A stretch of DNA of 64,000 nucleotides from NCBI RefSeq assembly GCF_026626635.1, contig NZ_JAPNKA010000001.1, positions 6,510,001 to 6,574,000 on the forward strand, read 5' to 3'. The first letter of the stretch is position 1. Each line of letters begins with the position of its first letter. Below, in pieces: positions 24,523-33,800 of this stretch. Source of the DNA: Archangium lansingense. Lineage in GTDB: Bacteria; Myxococcota; Myxococcia; Myxococcales; Myxococcaceae. Position numbers and translations under genes: made by a program. Below the pieces are notes generated by a model. It was not told where the DNA came from and did not search any database. It saw only the letters and a list, made by a program, of their open reading frames with translations.

Positions 24523-25423
24523 GGGGCCTGGGAAGGTAGCACATCTCGTGAAGAAGATAACCCATCCCCCCCTGCACCGCCCCCACAGCACTGCGCGACC
24601 GCGACCCCTGGAGCAGCGGCGACGCACCGCCCGGGGTCAGGCCAATCCGGGGGTCAACACCGGCATCAATGAGTTGGACGAAGAGGAGCGCGGACTCGAA
24701 GAGGGCGCGGACGTCTCCACCGGACATCAGGACAAAAGAGACACGGAAGAGCAGGCCTGGCGGCGGCTCGAGGAGTTCCGGAACAGGGGCAACCTCGAAT
24801 TTGGGCAGACGAAGCAGCGGGGCGCGAGCACGGACGGCGTGGAGTCTTCCGGTGCCAGGGGAGGCTCGTCCGCGCAACACCTCACCGCGGAGGCGCAGAA
24901 GGCAGCGCAGGCCAATCCCCAGCGGAGCATCTTCGGGACTCAGCGAAAGCTCGTGGAGACTCCACGGGCCCAGAGCCTGCCGGCCCAACCGGGACCGCCC
25001 GTCGCCCCGCCCGTCTCCGTTCCCGCGCGCCCTCCCTCGGCGCCCACGAGCGCCTCGGGGCTGCTCGCCACGGGCAAGCCCATGGGAACCTACCTGCGTG
25101 AGTTGCCCTCCGTTCCGCCCAGCGGCGCCGCGGGACCTACGCAGGCCATGGCCGCGGTGGAGGAGGCGCGACGGCTCCTGACCCATGTGGAGGGCATCGA
25201 GCGCGTCAGCCTGGGTGAGAACAAAGCGGGGCAGCAGGTCGTCGTTGTCGTCGCCAGGCGGGGACTCAGCCTCCAGTCAATGCTCGCCGTGCCAGAGAAG
25301 ATCCAGAACCTCAACACGGTCATTGTCATCGCGCTCGATGTGCTGCCGCTGCGGCGCAACACCAGCACGGAGCTGCGCGCGCCCTCGAGCCCGCCGACCA
25401 GCAAGCCCCCCCACACGCGTTGA
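24512..25423 (+). CDS. hypothetical proline-rich protein with small C-terminal alpha/beta domain
   Basis: Not recognised. As drawn it has 303 residues, but the 5' end overlaps the divergent zinc-finger gene by 11 bp, so a later GTG (24548) is likelier. The N-terminus is basic; residues about 50-130 are polar, and 140-190 are Pro/Ala-rich and probably disordered. A compact C-terminal domain of about 70 residues follows (EEARRLLTHVEGIERVSLGE, then QQVVVVVARRG, VPEKIQNLNTVIVIAL), then a polar tail. No signal peptide or membrane helix. The disorder-plus-small-domain plan resembles its C58 neighbours, so it may belong to the same effector island. Confidence 0.6.
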   Translation: MAPMGPGKVAHLVKKITHPPLHRPHSTARPRPLEQRRRTARGQANPGVNTGINELDEEERGLEEGADVSTGHQDKRDTEEQAWRRLEEFRNRGNLEFGQTKQRGASTDGVESSGARGGSSAQHLTAEAQKAAQANPQRSIFGTQRKLVETPRAQSLPAQPGPPVAPPVSVPARPPSAPTSASGLLATGKPMGTYLRELPSVPPSGAAGPTQAMAAVEEARRLLTHVEGIERVSLGENKAGQQVVVVVARRGLSLQSMLAVPEKIQNLNTVIVIALDVLPLRRNTSTELRAPSSPPTSKPPHTR

Positions 25424-25466
25424 GCAACGCGGGCTTCAGCGGGAGGGGAGCACCGGGAATTAGGTG

Positions 25467-25494
25467 GGTCACTTTCTCATATCAGTAAGTGACC
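25467..25494. repeat. inverted repeat in the 25424-25766 gap
   Basis: Perfect 8-bp arms GGTCACTT (25467-25474) and AAGTGACC (25487-25494) surround a 12-bp loop, 44 bp past the stop of the proline-rich gene. No T-run follows, so it could be a weak terminator or an operator. The rest of this 343-bp gap is AT-richer than average, contains GTTGG-TCGGT-CCAAC near 25520, and presumably carries the promoter of the secreted protein at 25767; no other gene is seen. Confidence 0.4.
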
Positions 25495-25766
25495 AGGATG
25501 AGAGACCATTCACGGAATGCGTTGGTCGGTCCAACAAACGAGACACCTTTCGCGCATCGCCTGCGGAAGCGCGTCTGTGACAGGGGCGTGACCACAACCG
25601 CGCCGCAAATTTTTGCCTCAAACGAAAGATGTGTTCTTTCTGCGTAGCCTGCTTACCCTGTGTTTCCATTCATTGGGGGAAATCTCGTGCACTCCAAGAG
25701 CCGAACCGGAGCGCCGAACAACCAGACAGAGCGCCTGACAGCAGGCCCTTGAAAGGAAACCATCTG

Positions 25767-26342
25767 ATGAGAGCAACGATTATCGCGGGCATCTCCCTGA
25801 CCTCCTTGCTGGCGAGCGCCGCCCTGGCAGGAACCGAGGCCGATGAAGCAGCGGCCAAGGCCGAGCAGTCGGCGCAGCGCGCTGAGGGAGCGGGCGACAT
25901 CTCCACGATGCAGGGGAGCGGTCCGTTCAATACCATCCAGGACATCAAGAACTACGACGCGGCCACCCAGAGCTCCGCGCGCAGAGTGACCTTCGTGGAC
26001 GGCGTGGTGGTGCAGGATCTGCTCGGCTTCGGTCCGGCCGATATCACGGAGTACTTCCTCTGCAGTGACAATAAGTATCGCTTTCAATGCTGGGATCCCT
26101 ACTCGCGGGCTCCGACCTGGGACGGCTCGCTGCTCTCGATGTTCTCGGGCGCGGACACGCGGATCTACATCGATGGCGTGCTGTACCGGTCGAACACGGG
26201 GGCCTATGGGCAGACGGTCCACATCACGACCTGCTACGGCGACAGCAGCCCGGTGATGTGGGGGCCGTACGCGTACTACCGCGTGACGTTCTGGCAGACC
26301 CTGTCGGGCACGTTCATCAACCGCACCTGCTCTACGCCGTAA
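25767..26342 (+). CDS. secreted protein of unknown function
   Basis: Exported protein of 191 residues. ATG 25767 was chosen because it starts a clean signal peptide (residues 1-21, ending ASAALA) and follows a good AAAGGA ribosome-binding site. The mature part begins acidic and alanine-rich, then has an aromatic, Cys-containing domain (FLCSDNKYRFQCWDPY, TTCYGDSSPVMWGPYAYYRV, FINRTCSTP); four cysteines could form disulfides. I recognise no family. It is followed by a strong hairpin terminator and a convergent gene. Confidence 0.75.
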   Translation: MRATIIAGISLTSLLASAALAGTEADEAAAKAEQSAQRAEGAGDISTMQGSGPFNTIQDIKNYDAATQSSARRVTFVDGVVVQDLLGFGPADITEYFLCSDNKYRFQCWDPYSRAPTWDGSLLSMFSGADTRIYIDGVLYRSNTGAYGQTVHITTCYGDSSPVMWGPYAYYRVTFWQTLSGTFINRTCSTP

Positions 26343-26399
26343 GCGCTACGTCCCAGCCATGGTTGAGCGCCGATAGCACGATCGCGCGCAGGTAGACCC

Positions 26400-26434
26400 G
26401 TTGGGTCGGCGACACACAGCTTCGCCGACCCAAC
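26400..26434. terminator. bidirectional hairpin terminator
   Basis: A perfect 13-bp inverted repeat, GTTGGGTCGGCGA (26400-26412) and TCGCCGACCCAAC (26422-26434), with a 9-base loop, sits between two convergent genes. No long T-run follows on either side, but stem strength and position fit transcription termination in both directions. Confidence 0.7.
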
Positions 26435-26470
26435 CATCCACCGAGACTCTCGGGGCCGGGAGGTATGTGA

Positions 26471-27046
26471 TCAGGGGGCCGTGGAAGGAACCGGGCGCGC
26501 TACCCGATGCAGAACCCTGGACGTATCGATCGCGAGATCGGTGAAGATCTGCCACCGCGACGCCTCGTGACCTGTCGGGGGAGGCCGGGGAGGGAGGGGA
26601 TCCCCCACTTCGCTGGTGCAGACAGGGAAGATGACTCCCGTGATGGGCAGGTCCGGCGTGCCTGGCACCGACGGTTCCACCTCTTCGTCTGGCACCAGGA
26701 CATTCGCGGTGTACACGGTGACGGGCACACCGGCACCATATGCGACCGAGAGGAAGCGTGAGGTGGTCGTGGGATCGTTTGCCCGGAGCCGGTACATCAC
26801 CGTATTGCTCGAGGCATTCACTCCCACGGCCATGAAGTCGCCGAGGTTCTTGCAGTAAGCCACCACCAGGTGGGTGATCGGACCCGTGGGCAGCGGATCT
26901 CCCGCGAGATAGTCCTGGATCGCTGGCAGCGAAGTGACCAGCGGGCTCCGGGTGCTTCCCGCGTTCTGGACGACGGTGTCTGTTCCCGGTCCACAGGTAA
27001 AGCCTCCCAAGAAGAGGAGGCACACCAGCAGCAGAGGCTTTCTCAT
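26471..27046 (-). CDS. exported protein of unknown function, last gene of the sigma/CHAT operon
   Basis: Protein of 191 residues from ATG 27046, preceded by AAGGAG at ideal spacing. It starts with an export signal (MRKPLLLVCLLFLGGFTCG); the Cys at 18 could be lipidated, but FTC is not a canonical lipobox. The mature protein is Thr/Pro/Val-rich with beta-like segments (PITHLVVAYCKNLGDFMAVGV, cut here; VPVTVYTANVLVPDEE) and resembles no family I know. Its start lies 14 bp after the CHAT gene stop, so it is very likely co-expressed with the sigma factor and CHAT protein and may be a periplasmic sensor or target of that unit. Confidence 0.7.
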   Translation of the reverse strand: MRKPLLLVCLLFLGGFTCGPGTDTVVQNAGSTRSPLVTSLPAIQDYLAGDPLPTGPITHLVVAYCKNLGDFMAVGVNASSNTVMYRLRANDPTTTSRFLSVAYGAGVPVTVYTANVLVPDEEVEPSVPGTPDLPITGVIFPVCTSEVGDPLPPRPPPTGHEASRWQIFTDLAIDTSRVLHRVARPVPSTAP

Positions 27047-27060
27047 CGTTGATCTCCTTG

Positions 27061-30000
27061 TCACTCGAAGGCCAGAACGGCCTGGACCCACTCGGATCCG
27101 CTGCGCTTCAGCCACGACACGCGCTCGTCGCGCAGCGCCACCGCCACGGGCTGGCCCGCCTGGATTCGGGCCCGCACCGCCTCGAAGAAACGCACGGCCT
27201 GCTCATCTGGAATGTCCACCGTGGCCGCCAGCACCGCCCGAGCCCCCGCCTCCAGGAAGGCGACGGGAAGGTTGAAGGGCTCATGGGACGTCGGAGCCGT
27301 ATGCGCCGCTCGACACGCGGCGAGGATGACCAGGGGCGCCCCTTCGAGACGCCGCGCCCGCACCTCGCCGGCTGTCAGCGCGTAGCGTCCGTCCGACTCG
27401 GGCGTCAGCACCAGGAGCGAGGCGTCCGAGATGCCCAGGTTGACGAGCCCGTGGGCGTGGATCTCCACCTCCGTTGCACGCGCCATCGCCTCCAGCACGC
27501 GGCTCGGGGTCGCCGCGGCCCCGGAGAGCAGCATCCCTCCTGGAGGTGGTGGTCCCCAGCCCCTCAGAGGGGCGAGCGCTAGCCCGGGGGGCGGTTCCAC
27601 GTTGGCCACCACCAGGCGGCGCGCGGGCACCGCGGGAGACGCTTGGGGCTTCGGACGCGGAAGGAAGTAACTCCAGGCGATGTCCGGGGGGAGCATTCCG
27701 GACCTTCCGTGGAGCGGCGGTCGCGCGGCCACGACGACTCGCTCACACGCCCGCAGCGGCGCGAGCAGCTCCTCGGGGATCAGTCCCGCCACGTTCCCCA
27801 CCGGTCCGGTGCGGCGATCGTCGTACCTTCCATGAAGCTGCCCGTCCACGCCGCGGACGACGACCAGTGTGCGCTCGACATCCAGTGCGACACCCAGGAT
27901 GCATTGCTCTGGCAGCGCGCCCCCCAGCTCCTCGGCGAGGAGCGAGAACACCCGATCGAACTCCCGGGCCTTCCCCGCCGCGAACAGCAGGGACGCGTAG
28001 CTGTAGGCTCGTGCCTTGCGCGCGTCCACGTTCCAGCGCGGGAGCTGGGCCGCCTCGGACAGGGAGCGCCGCAGCAGCGCCTCCCCCGCGGGGCGGTCCT
28101 GCTCGATGAGGAAGCGCCCCTCGGATTGCGTCAGGAGCGCGAGCTGCCCCGCGTTCAGGCTCCCGGAGGCACGAAGCTTCGCCACTCCCTTCGTGAAGTG
28201 CTCGGCGTCCCCGGGTGACGGCCGCAGGCGCGCCAGATCGGCCAGCGCCTGTGCGCCGCTGGGAGACAGGGTGCCGGGGCACTTCAGCGCCGCGTCGATG
28301 TCCCCGCGGGCCTCGTCCACTTCGAGCGCATTGAGGTGCGCGGAGGCGCTGTTCGCGAAGACGAAGTGTCGCAGCTCGCAGCGCCTGGGCTCGCGGGCGA
28401 GGGCTTCGTGCAGGTAGGCGCGGCTCAGCGCGGGCTGGTGCCGGAAGCGGGAGAGCTGCCCCAGCTCGAGCAGCACGAGGCCATCGAGTCCCCAGGCGCC
28501 GTCCTTGCGGTTCCATCGCCAGGCCGCCTGGGCATGCTGCACCGCCTCCGCTGGCCGGTGGAGCTGCCGGTAGAGCGTGGCCACCTCTCGCTCGATCTGG
28601 GCGCAGCGGTAGGCCACCGGGGACTCCCCGCACTGCTTCAGCGCCGCGAGCAGGTGTTGCTCCGCCTGGAGCAGCTCGCCGCGAGACAACAGCACCTTCG
28701 CCTGCTCGTGCTCCGCGAGCAGGAGGAACCAGGGATCTCGCGTGGCCGTGGCGAGACGCTGGTACTCCTCCAGGTTCGCGGCCACCGTCCCGGCGTGCAG
28801 CAGCGCGCCCAGGAGCAGGTTGTCTTCCCGGGCGGCGCGGAGCCGCTCGAGGAAGGCCGGCACCCCACCCGGGATCGGCTCCCGGCGGACCAGGCGCGCA
28901 TAGTCCTCCGACAGCGGAGCGCGGCGGCGGAGATCCCGACTCTCGGCACCGCGGACGGCATCACGCAGGACCGTGCCGCCCTGGAGCGCGTCCAGGGTCT
29001 CGGCCATGGGGAACAGCGCGCGCAACTCCTCCACCGTTCGCGCGGTGCGCAGCGCATCGTAGAAGTAGAGCCGGAAGAGACCGGGGGTCTGCTGGAGCTG
29101 CTCGGCGGAGGGAATGGAGGCATGGGCCACCAGCGCTTCCCCCGCCTTCAGCGCGCCCTGCCAGTGCTCCTGCCCTTGGGTGGCGTGGGCTCGCAGCGCT
29201 TCCGCGCGCTGTCGTGCCTCTTCGGCCCAGCCCTGCTCGCCGAGGGCCGCCACCGCCTCGAACTGCTCGGCCGCGGTCAGCTCCAGGTCGAGCCGCGTCA
29301 GCGCCAGCGCCCGGTTCCACATCGCCTGTGAGTGGCGGGGCGCTTGTTGCAGCACTGCATCCAACCGCCGCAGTGCCTCGGATGTGTCGCCGCGCAGCAG
29401 GTCCACCACCGCGCGATCCGTCTCCACGTCTGGCGAGTCCCCGGCACGCGCGAGGTACGGGGCCGCCGACTCCGCGTCCATCCGAAGCAGGTAGGCGGCG
29501 GCAATCCCACGCAGGTCTCCCGCCTCCTCGAGCCGCGCCATCTCCGACAGCGGCACGACCTCCTGCGCTCCCGGCCCTCCCGCGCGCAGCGTGTCATAGG
29601 GGTGGTACAGGTCCGCGCCCGGATAGCTGGAGCGCAGCTCGAGCGAGCGCGTCGGAGCACCCGTCCTCCACAGCAGCTCCGCCCGTGGGCCACGCGCTTG
29701 GGGCAGCACGAAGAGGAGTGCCGCGGAAGCGATGGCCGTCACCAGCACCGCGAGTCCGCCATGCCGGGCATACCGGCTCCACCGGGGTTGGAAGGCCCGG
29801 GACTGCTTGGGAGGAGTGCTCGGGGCGCCCGGCGCCACCGGTGCCACGAGCTCCTGCGCCAGCGCCTTGAGCTGAAGCAGCCGTCCCAGCTCGTCCTGGC
29901 ACACGGCGCAGGTGGCCAGATGCAGCCGGACGCGCTGGGCCTCGTCGGGTGCGAGTTCGCCGTCCACGAGGGCGTGGACCCGTTGGCATGCGTCAGTCAC
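27061..30000 (-). CDS. zinc-finger anti-sigma / TM / TPR / CHAT protease fusion
   Basis: Large protein of 979 residues. The N-terminus is an anti-sigma-type zinc finger (H27-x3-C31-x2-C34, in HLATCAVC), followed by a single membrane helix at about 80-100. Residues about 150-640 are a helical TPR-like array. The C-terminal part (about 680-975) is a CHAT domain, a caspase-like cysteine protease: His848/850 in VEIHAHGLVNLG and Cys896 in LVILAACRAAH. By topology the zinc finger is cytoplasmic and the TPR-CHAT part periplasmic, if the helix is inserted in the usual way. The gene overlaps the ECF sigma gene by 8 bp. A membrane anti-sigma factor that carries its own protease is an unusual plan; the protease target is not known. 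Confidence 0.88.
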   Translation of the reverse strand: MTDACQRVHALVDGELAPDEAQRVRLHLATCAVCQDELGRLLQLKALAQELVAPVAPGAPSTPPKQSRAFQPRWSRYARHGGLAVLVTAIASAALLFVLPQARGPRAELLWRTGAPTRSLELRSSYPGADLYHPYDTLRAGGPGAQEVVPLSEMARLEEAGDLRGIAAAYLLRMDAESAAPYLARAGDSPDVETDRAVVDLLRGDTSEALRRLDAVLQQAPRHSQAMWNRALALTRLDLELTAAEQFEAVAALGEQGWAEEARQRAEALRAHATQGQEHWQGALKAGEALVAHASIPSAEQLQQTPGLFRLYFYDALRTARTVEELRALFPMAETLDALQGGTVLRDAVRGAESRDLRRRAPLSEDYARLVRREPIPGGVPAFLERLRAAREDNLLLGALLHAGTVAANLEEYQRLATATRDPWFLLLAEHEQAKVLLSRGELLQAEQHLLAALKQCGESPVAYRCAQIEREVATLYRQLHRPAEAVQHAQAAWRWNRKDGAWGLDGLVLLELGQLSRFRHQPALSRAYLHEALAREPRRCELRHFVFANSASAHLNALEVDEARGDIDAALKCPGTLSPSGAQALADLARLRPSPGDAEHFTKGVAKLRASGSLNAGQLALLTQSEGRFLIEQDRPAGEALLRRSLSEAAQLPRWNVDARKARAYSYASLLFAAGKAREFDRVFSLLAEELGGALPEQCILGVALDVERTLVVVRGVDGQLHGRYDDRRTGPVGNVAGLIPEELLAPLRACERVVVAARPPLHGRSGMLPPDIAWSYFLPRPKPQASPAVPARRLVVANVEPPPGLALAPLRGWGPPPPGGMLLSGAAATPSRVLEAMARATEVEIHAHGLVNLGISDASLLVLTPESDGRYALTAGEVRARRLEGAPLVILAACRAAHTAPTSHEPFNLPVAFLEAGARAVLAATVDIPDEQAVRFFEAVRARIQAGQPVAVALRDERVSWLKRSGSEWVQAVLAFE

Positions 30001-30634
30001 GCGACACCTCCGACTCGGCTCCGATCATGGGCGCAAGCAGTTCTCGCAACCGTTGGCGGGCGCGGACCAGCCGCGACCCGACCGTGGGGCGGGCAATCTC
30101 GAGCTGGCGGGAGATCTCCTCATATGTGCGGCCCTCCAGTTCGTGCAGCTCGTAGACGCGGCGGAAGTCTTCCTTCAGTCCACCGAGGGCGGTGCGGAGC
30201 TGGTCGGTGGTGATGGACGTCCAGGAGGGCTCGGGGCCGGGCTCCGGCGATGGGCAGGACTCCTCGACCTCTGGACCCAAGGGCTCCTCTCGCTCCGCCC
30301 GGGCCCGTTGCCGCCGGCAGCGATCGAGGAACAGGTTCCTCAGGATGGTGAAGAGCCAGGCACGGAGGCGCTCCTCGGAAGGAGGGGACTCCGAGCTGCG
30401 CAGCGCTCGCTCGAAGGTGTCCTGAACGAGGTCCTTCGCCTCCGAGGCATCTCCGCACAGGTGGCGGGCCACCTCGAGCAACCCCGGTTCGTAGGCGGGG
30501 AGGCGCTTCGCCAGGCGGAGCGCCTCATCCTCGCTCCGGGTTTGAACAGGGGCCCTCACGCGAGCGCTACGGTCTACCTTGTCTTTCCGGGAAGTCAAGA
30601 ATTCCCGTCCGTTGGAAGAGGCGAGCCAGATCAT
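29993..30634 (-). CDS. ECF RNA polymerase sigma factor
   Basis: Extracytoplasmic-function sigma factor, drawn as 213 residues. Region 2 is seen in ARHLCGDASEAKDLVQDTFERAL and AWLFTILRNLFLDRCRR; region 4 in LGGLKEDFRRVYELHELEG and TYEEISRQLEIARPTVGSR. The first 25 codons have poor third-position GC and include a TTGACT / TAGACC pair (30598-30593, 30576-30571; 16-bp spacer), so the true start may be GTG at 30559 (188 residues). It overlaps the anti-sigma/CHAT gene by 8 bp and is probably held inactive by that protein's zinc finger until a signal arrives. Confidence 0.92.
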   Translation of the reverse strand: MIWLASSNGREFLTSRKDKVDRSARVRAPVQTRSEDEALRLAKRLPAYEPGLLEVARHLCGDASEAKDLVQDTFERALRSSESPPSEERLRAWLFTILRNLFLDRCRRQRARAEREEPLGPEVEESCPSPEPGPEPSWTSITTDQLRTALGGLKEDFRRVYELHELEGRTYEEISRQLEIARPTVGSRLVRARQRLRELLAPMIGAESEVSRD

Positions 30635-30640
30635 GAGGAA

Positions 30641-30692
30641 GTGAGGTGCGTCTAGTGAGGTGCGTCAGAGGTCTCATCGGTCCAGACGCACC
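30641..30692. repeat. direct and inverted repeats upstream of the sigma gene
   Basis: GTGAGGTGCGTC occurs twice, at 30641-30652 and 30655-30666. The second copy also pairs with GACGCACC (30685-30692) as an 8-bp inverted repeat with GGTGCGTC (30659-30666). The tandem copies lie about 43-68 bp upstream of the putative -35 element of the sigma gene, a usual place for an activator or autoregulatory site. Function is inference. Confidence 0.45.
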
Positions 30693-30693
30693 G

Positions 30694-30719
30694 CCCGGGG
30701 ATTGTTCCCGGGATTTTTT
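30694..30719 (+). terminator. terminator-like hairpin in the leader of the M4 gene
   Basis: CCCGGG (30694-30699) and CCCGGG (30707-30712) form a stem, extended by a G-T and an A-T pair, directly followed by A and six T residues (30714-30719). On the plus strand this has the form of an intrinsic terminator, yet no plus-strand gene ends here; it lies about 150 bp before the M4 protease start. It may attenuate leader transcription or stop antisense transcripts. Confidence 0.55.
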
Positions 30720-30725
30720 CTCCCC

Positions 30726-30773
30726 GATTTTTCGAGGGCGTTCCGAGGACCTCGAACCCCACGTCGAAAAATC
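30726..30773 (+). promoter_or_regulatory. competing hairpins in the M4 leader
   Basis: GATTTTTCGA (30726-30735) pairs perfectly with TCGAAAAATC (30764-30773). The segment TCGAGG (30732-30737) pairs instead with CCTCGA (30750-30755). The two stems share bases 30732-30735, so they cannot form together. Mutually exclusive stems in a 5' leader are typical of attenuators and riboswitch-like controls; no known riboswitch class was recognised. Confidence 0.45.
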
Positions 30774-30840
30774 TTCGGAATAGTCCGGAGCAAGTGCGTC
30801 TGGACGGGTGAAGAGGCCGCTGAAGGGCTTCTGCAACCAG

Positions 30841-30858
30841 GCCCGCGCTCTCGCGGGC
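30841..30858 (+). promoter_or_regulatory. stem-loop next to the M4 ribosome-binding site
   Basis: GCCCGCG (30841-30847) and CGCGGGC (30852-30858) form a 7-bp stem with a CTCT loop, ending right against the GGAG ribosome-binding site of the M4 gene. It could hinder or tune ribosome access. Confidence 0.45.
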
Positions 30859-30869
30859 GGAGACCCACC

Positions 30870-33800
30870 ATGAATCGCAAGAGTCTGAACCGGCACCCCA
30901 GGCGGGTGCTCCGGACGGGAGGCGTGTTGCTTCCTCTCGTCTGGGCCCTGGGCACGACGCAGGTCGTCGGCGCCGCTACCTCTACCCCCCCTCCTGGCTC
31001 GAGCACCTCCGTCGAGCCCGATGCGCCCTTGCGTCCGAAGCTGAGCGCCGCGGAGCTGGAGCGGCTGGGGCTGTCATTGGGCGTCCAGGCCGAGCAGGTG
31101 ATGGCGGAGCTGAATGCCACGCGTACTCGCCTGGGGCTTGGTCCCGATGACGAGCTGCGGGTGATGCAGGCCCAGCTCGACCCATACGGGATGGCCCACT
31201 TCCGCTTCGAGCAGTACCACCGCGGCCTTCCCGTGCTGGGGGTTGGCATGGTCGCCCACCGCGATGGGACGAGCGCGACGGAGACGTACTACCTCGCGCC
31301 GTTCCTCTCGGTGGATACCGAGCCCACCATCGATGAGGCCCAGGCGAGGAGCCTCGCGATCGCGGCTTCCGGACTGCCCTCGACCGAGCCGCTGATCACG
31401 GAAGTGGAGCTGGCGATCGAGCCGCTCAAGCGAGAGTGGTTCGAGCCGGACGCCACCGGCGCTGTCACCAACAGCGAGCAGGCGCGCCGGGAGATCGCCG
31501 GTTATCGCCTCGTCTATCTCGCGCGGGTCGCGCCGGAGGAGGAAGAGGTGCCGGAGGCCCCGTCGGGGGATGCACCCACGGGTGTGCCACCCTCGCCAGC
31601 TCCCTCGCGCGCGGTCGACGCGTATTCGTTGGACGATCTGGAGCCGGAGCGGGGTGGCAGCCGGGTTCCGGCATCGAAGCCCGTGCTCGTGGATGCCCCC
31701 GTGCAGGTGGTCATCGACGCGGAGACGGGCCGGCTCATCTCCCAGCGCCAGGACGTGCGCCATGCCGGCCAGGCGGTCACGAGCCTGGGCCACTCGTACC
31801 AACACGGCGATGTCGAGCTCAGCACCCGCTACAACACGGGGGAGAACCGACACGAACTGCAGGATCCCTTCCGCGGTGGCAACCAGATTCGAGATCTGAG
31901 GAACGGGACCAAGGGCCGGCTGGGGAAGTCCTACCTGTACACGGGAAAGGACAACGACTGGGGCGATGGTGCGGAGTTCCAGGACGGCGACGCCACTGCC
32001 AGTGCACGCGGAGAGACCTCGGCCGTGGACGTGGCCTATGCGATCGAACGCACGTGGGATCTGCTGCACAAGGTGTACGGCCGGAAGGGCCTCGATGGAA
32101 AGGGCTCCGCGATCAGGGCCCGGGTTCACTACGGGCACAACTACAGCGATGCGCACTGGAACAACTACTACCAGGCACCGTACTTCGGCGATGGCGAAGA
32201 TCCGCTGCCAGGGACTCCGGCGCTGACGGACCTCTGGGTCATCGCTCATGAGCTCGGCCATGGCCTCTGGCAGTACGAGCTGGGGAAGTGGGGTGGACCC
32301 CTCTCCGACGGCATCAACGAAGGGCACGGCGACATCCTCGGTTCCCTGGTCGAGTTCTATACCCACGGTCATCAAGGCCTCGGGACTCGCGTCCCGGATA
32401 CGCGCGCCGGGTGGAACTGGGTGCGTCGCATGGTCGACCCGGAGGGATACCCCGAGCCGAACGAGAACGGGGACGTGCGGACCGGCCTGCGGTACTGGTG
32501 GTCGAACATCAGCTATGAGCCGGAGCACGTCATCGGCACGCTCTATGGCCATGCCTTCGTCTTCCTGGCGCATGGGGCCTCGAGCAATCCGAACTCCACG
32601 CTGTACAGCAACTTCCTCCCCAATGGCATGGCGGGGATTGGCGCGGATCGGGCGGGTGATCTCTGGTATCTGGCCACCACGGCCTATCTCCCGAAGGATC
32701 CGGGCTTCAACGACCTGCGCGCGGCCTACCTGTCGGCCGCGAAGCAGCTCTACGGTGAAGGCAGCCGCGTGCACAACGCCGTGAAGGATGCCTTCGGTGC
32801 CGTGAGGGTGGGGTATGTGGCGACCGACAACACGGTGCCGGAGATTGTCGAGACCCACGTGGCCACGGTGGACGAAGGCGAAGGCACAGCGTTCGTCGAG
32901 GCCTCCGTCGCGGACGATACCGGGGTGCTCCGGACGCGCTTCAAGGCCGGCTCGAAGGAGAGCGTCTCGGACTTCGCACCGTTCCAGGCCTATCTGGATC
33001 TCAGCTCGCTGAGCCTTGGCTCGCATCCGGTCTATGTGACGGCGGAGGATCGCACGCTCAAGACCGCGCAGAAGACCTTGTCGATGGTGCTGGTGGGGGC
33101 GAACCAGCTCCTGACCAACGGCACCTTCGAGGCGGGCACCACCGGTTGGTCGGCCAGCGCGGGGGTTCTCGCGAAGCACGCGGGCAAGCGCCCGAAGCCA
33201 TTCATGGGCAACTGGAGTTCGAACTTCAGCGCGAGTGGCAGTTTGAGTCAGGCGGTGCTCATTCCCGCGGATGCCACGTCCGTGCCGCTGAGCTTCCGCT
33301 ACCGTGTCGAGCCCAATGCAACGGAGGCCGCGAAGCTGTCGGTCCTGGTCAAGGAGCAGGGGACGGGCGTGCAGACCGTGCTGGCCGCCTACGACCGGCA
33401 GGATGTGAACTACTTCCCGGCGGCTCGTTCCTATCGGCGGGCCTGGTTCGATCTGGCGTCCTTCCGGGGCCGTACGGTGCAGCTGAGCTTCGTGTCCAGC
33501 GCGGGGACGGGGGAGTGGGACTTCAGCGTTGACAGCGTGAGCCTGACCTACGCCGCGCCGATCAAAGTCAGTGCCCCCGCGCTCGTGCTGAATGAGGACG
33601 AGCAGACCCTGCGCTTCACGTTCATGGGACTCAGCGGGTATGCGCCGCACCGGATCCGGAAGGTCGAATACGTGGTGGGCGGAGAGGTGAAGGCGACGAC
33701 GACCTCCAGCGGGGGGTCGCACATGGCCGTCGTCTCCACCAAGGGCTGGCCCACGGGGAGCACCTCCGTGGTGGCCCGGGTGTACGACTACGCTGGAGCC

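Noticed and set aside
24199..24672. A 157-codon plus-strand frame
   Set aside because: It overlaps the zinc-finger gene antisense and the start of the proline-rich gene in another frame, and its translation has no folded-protein character.
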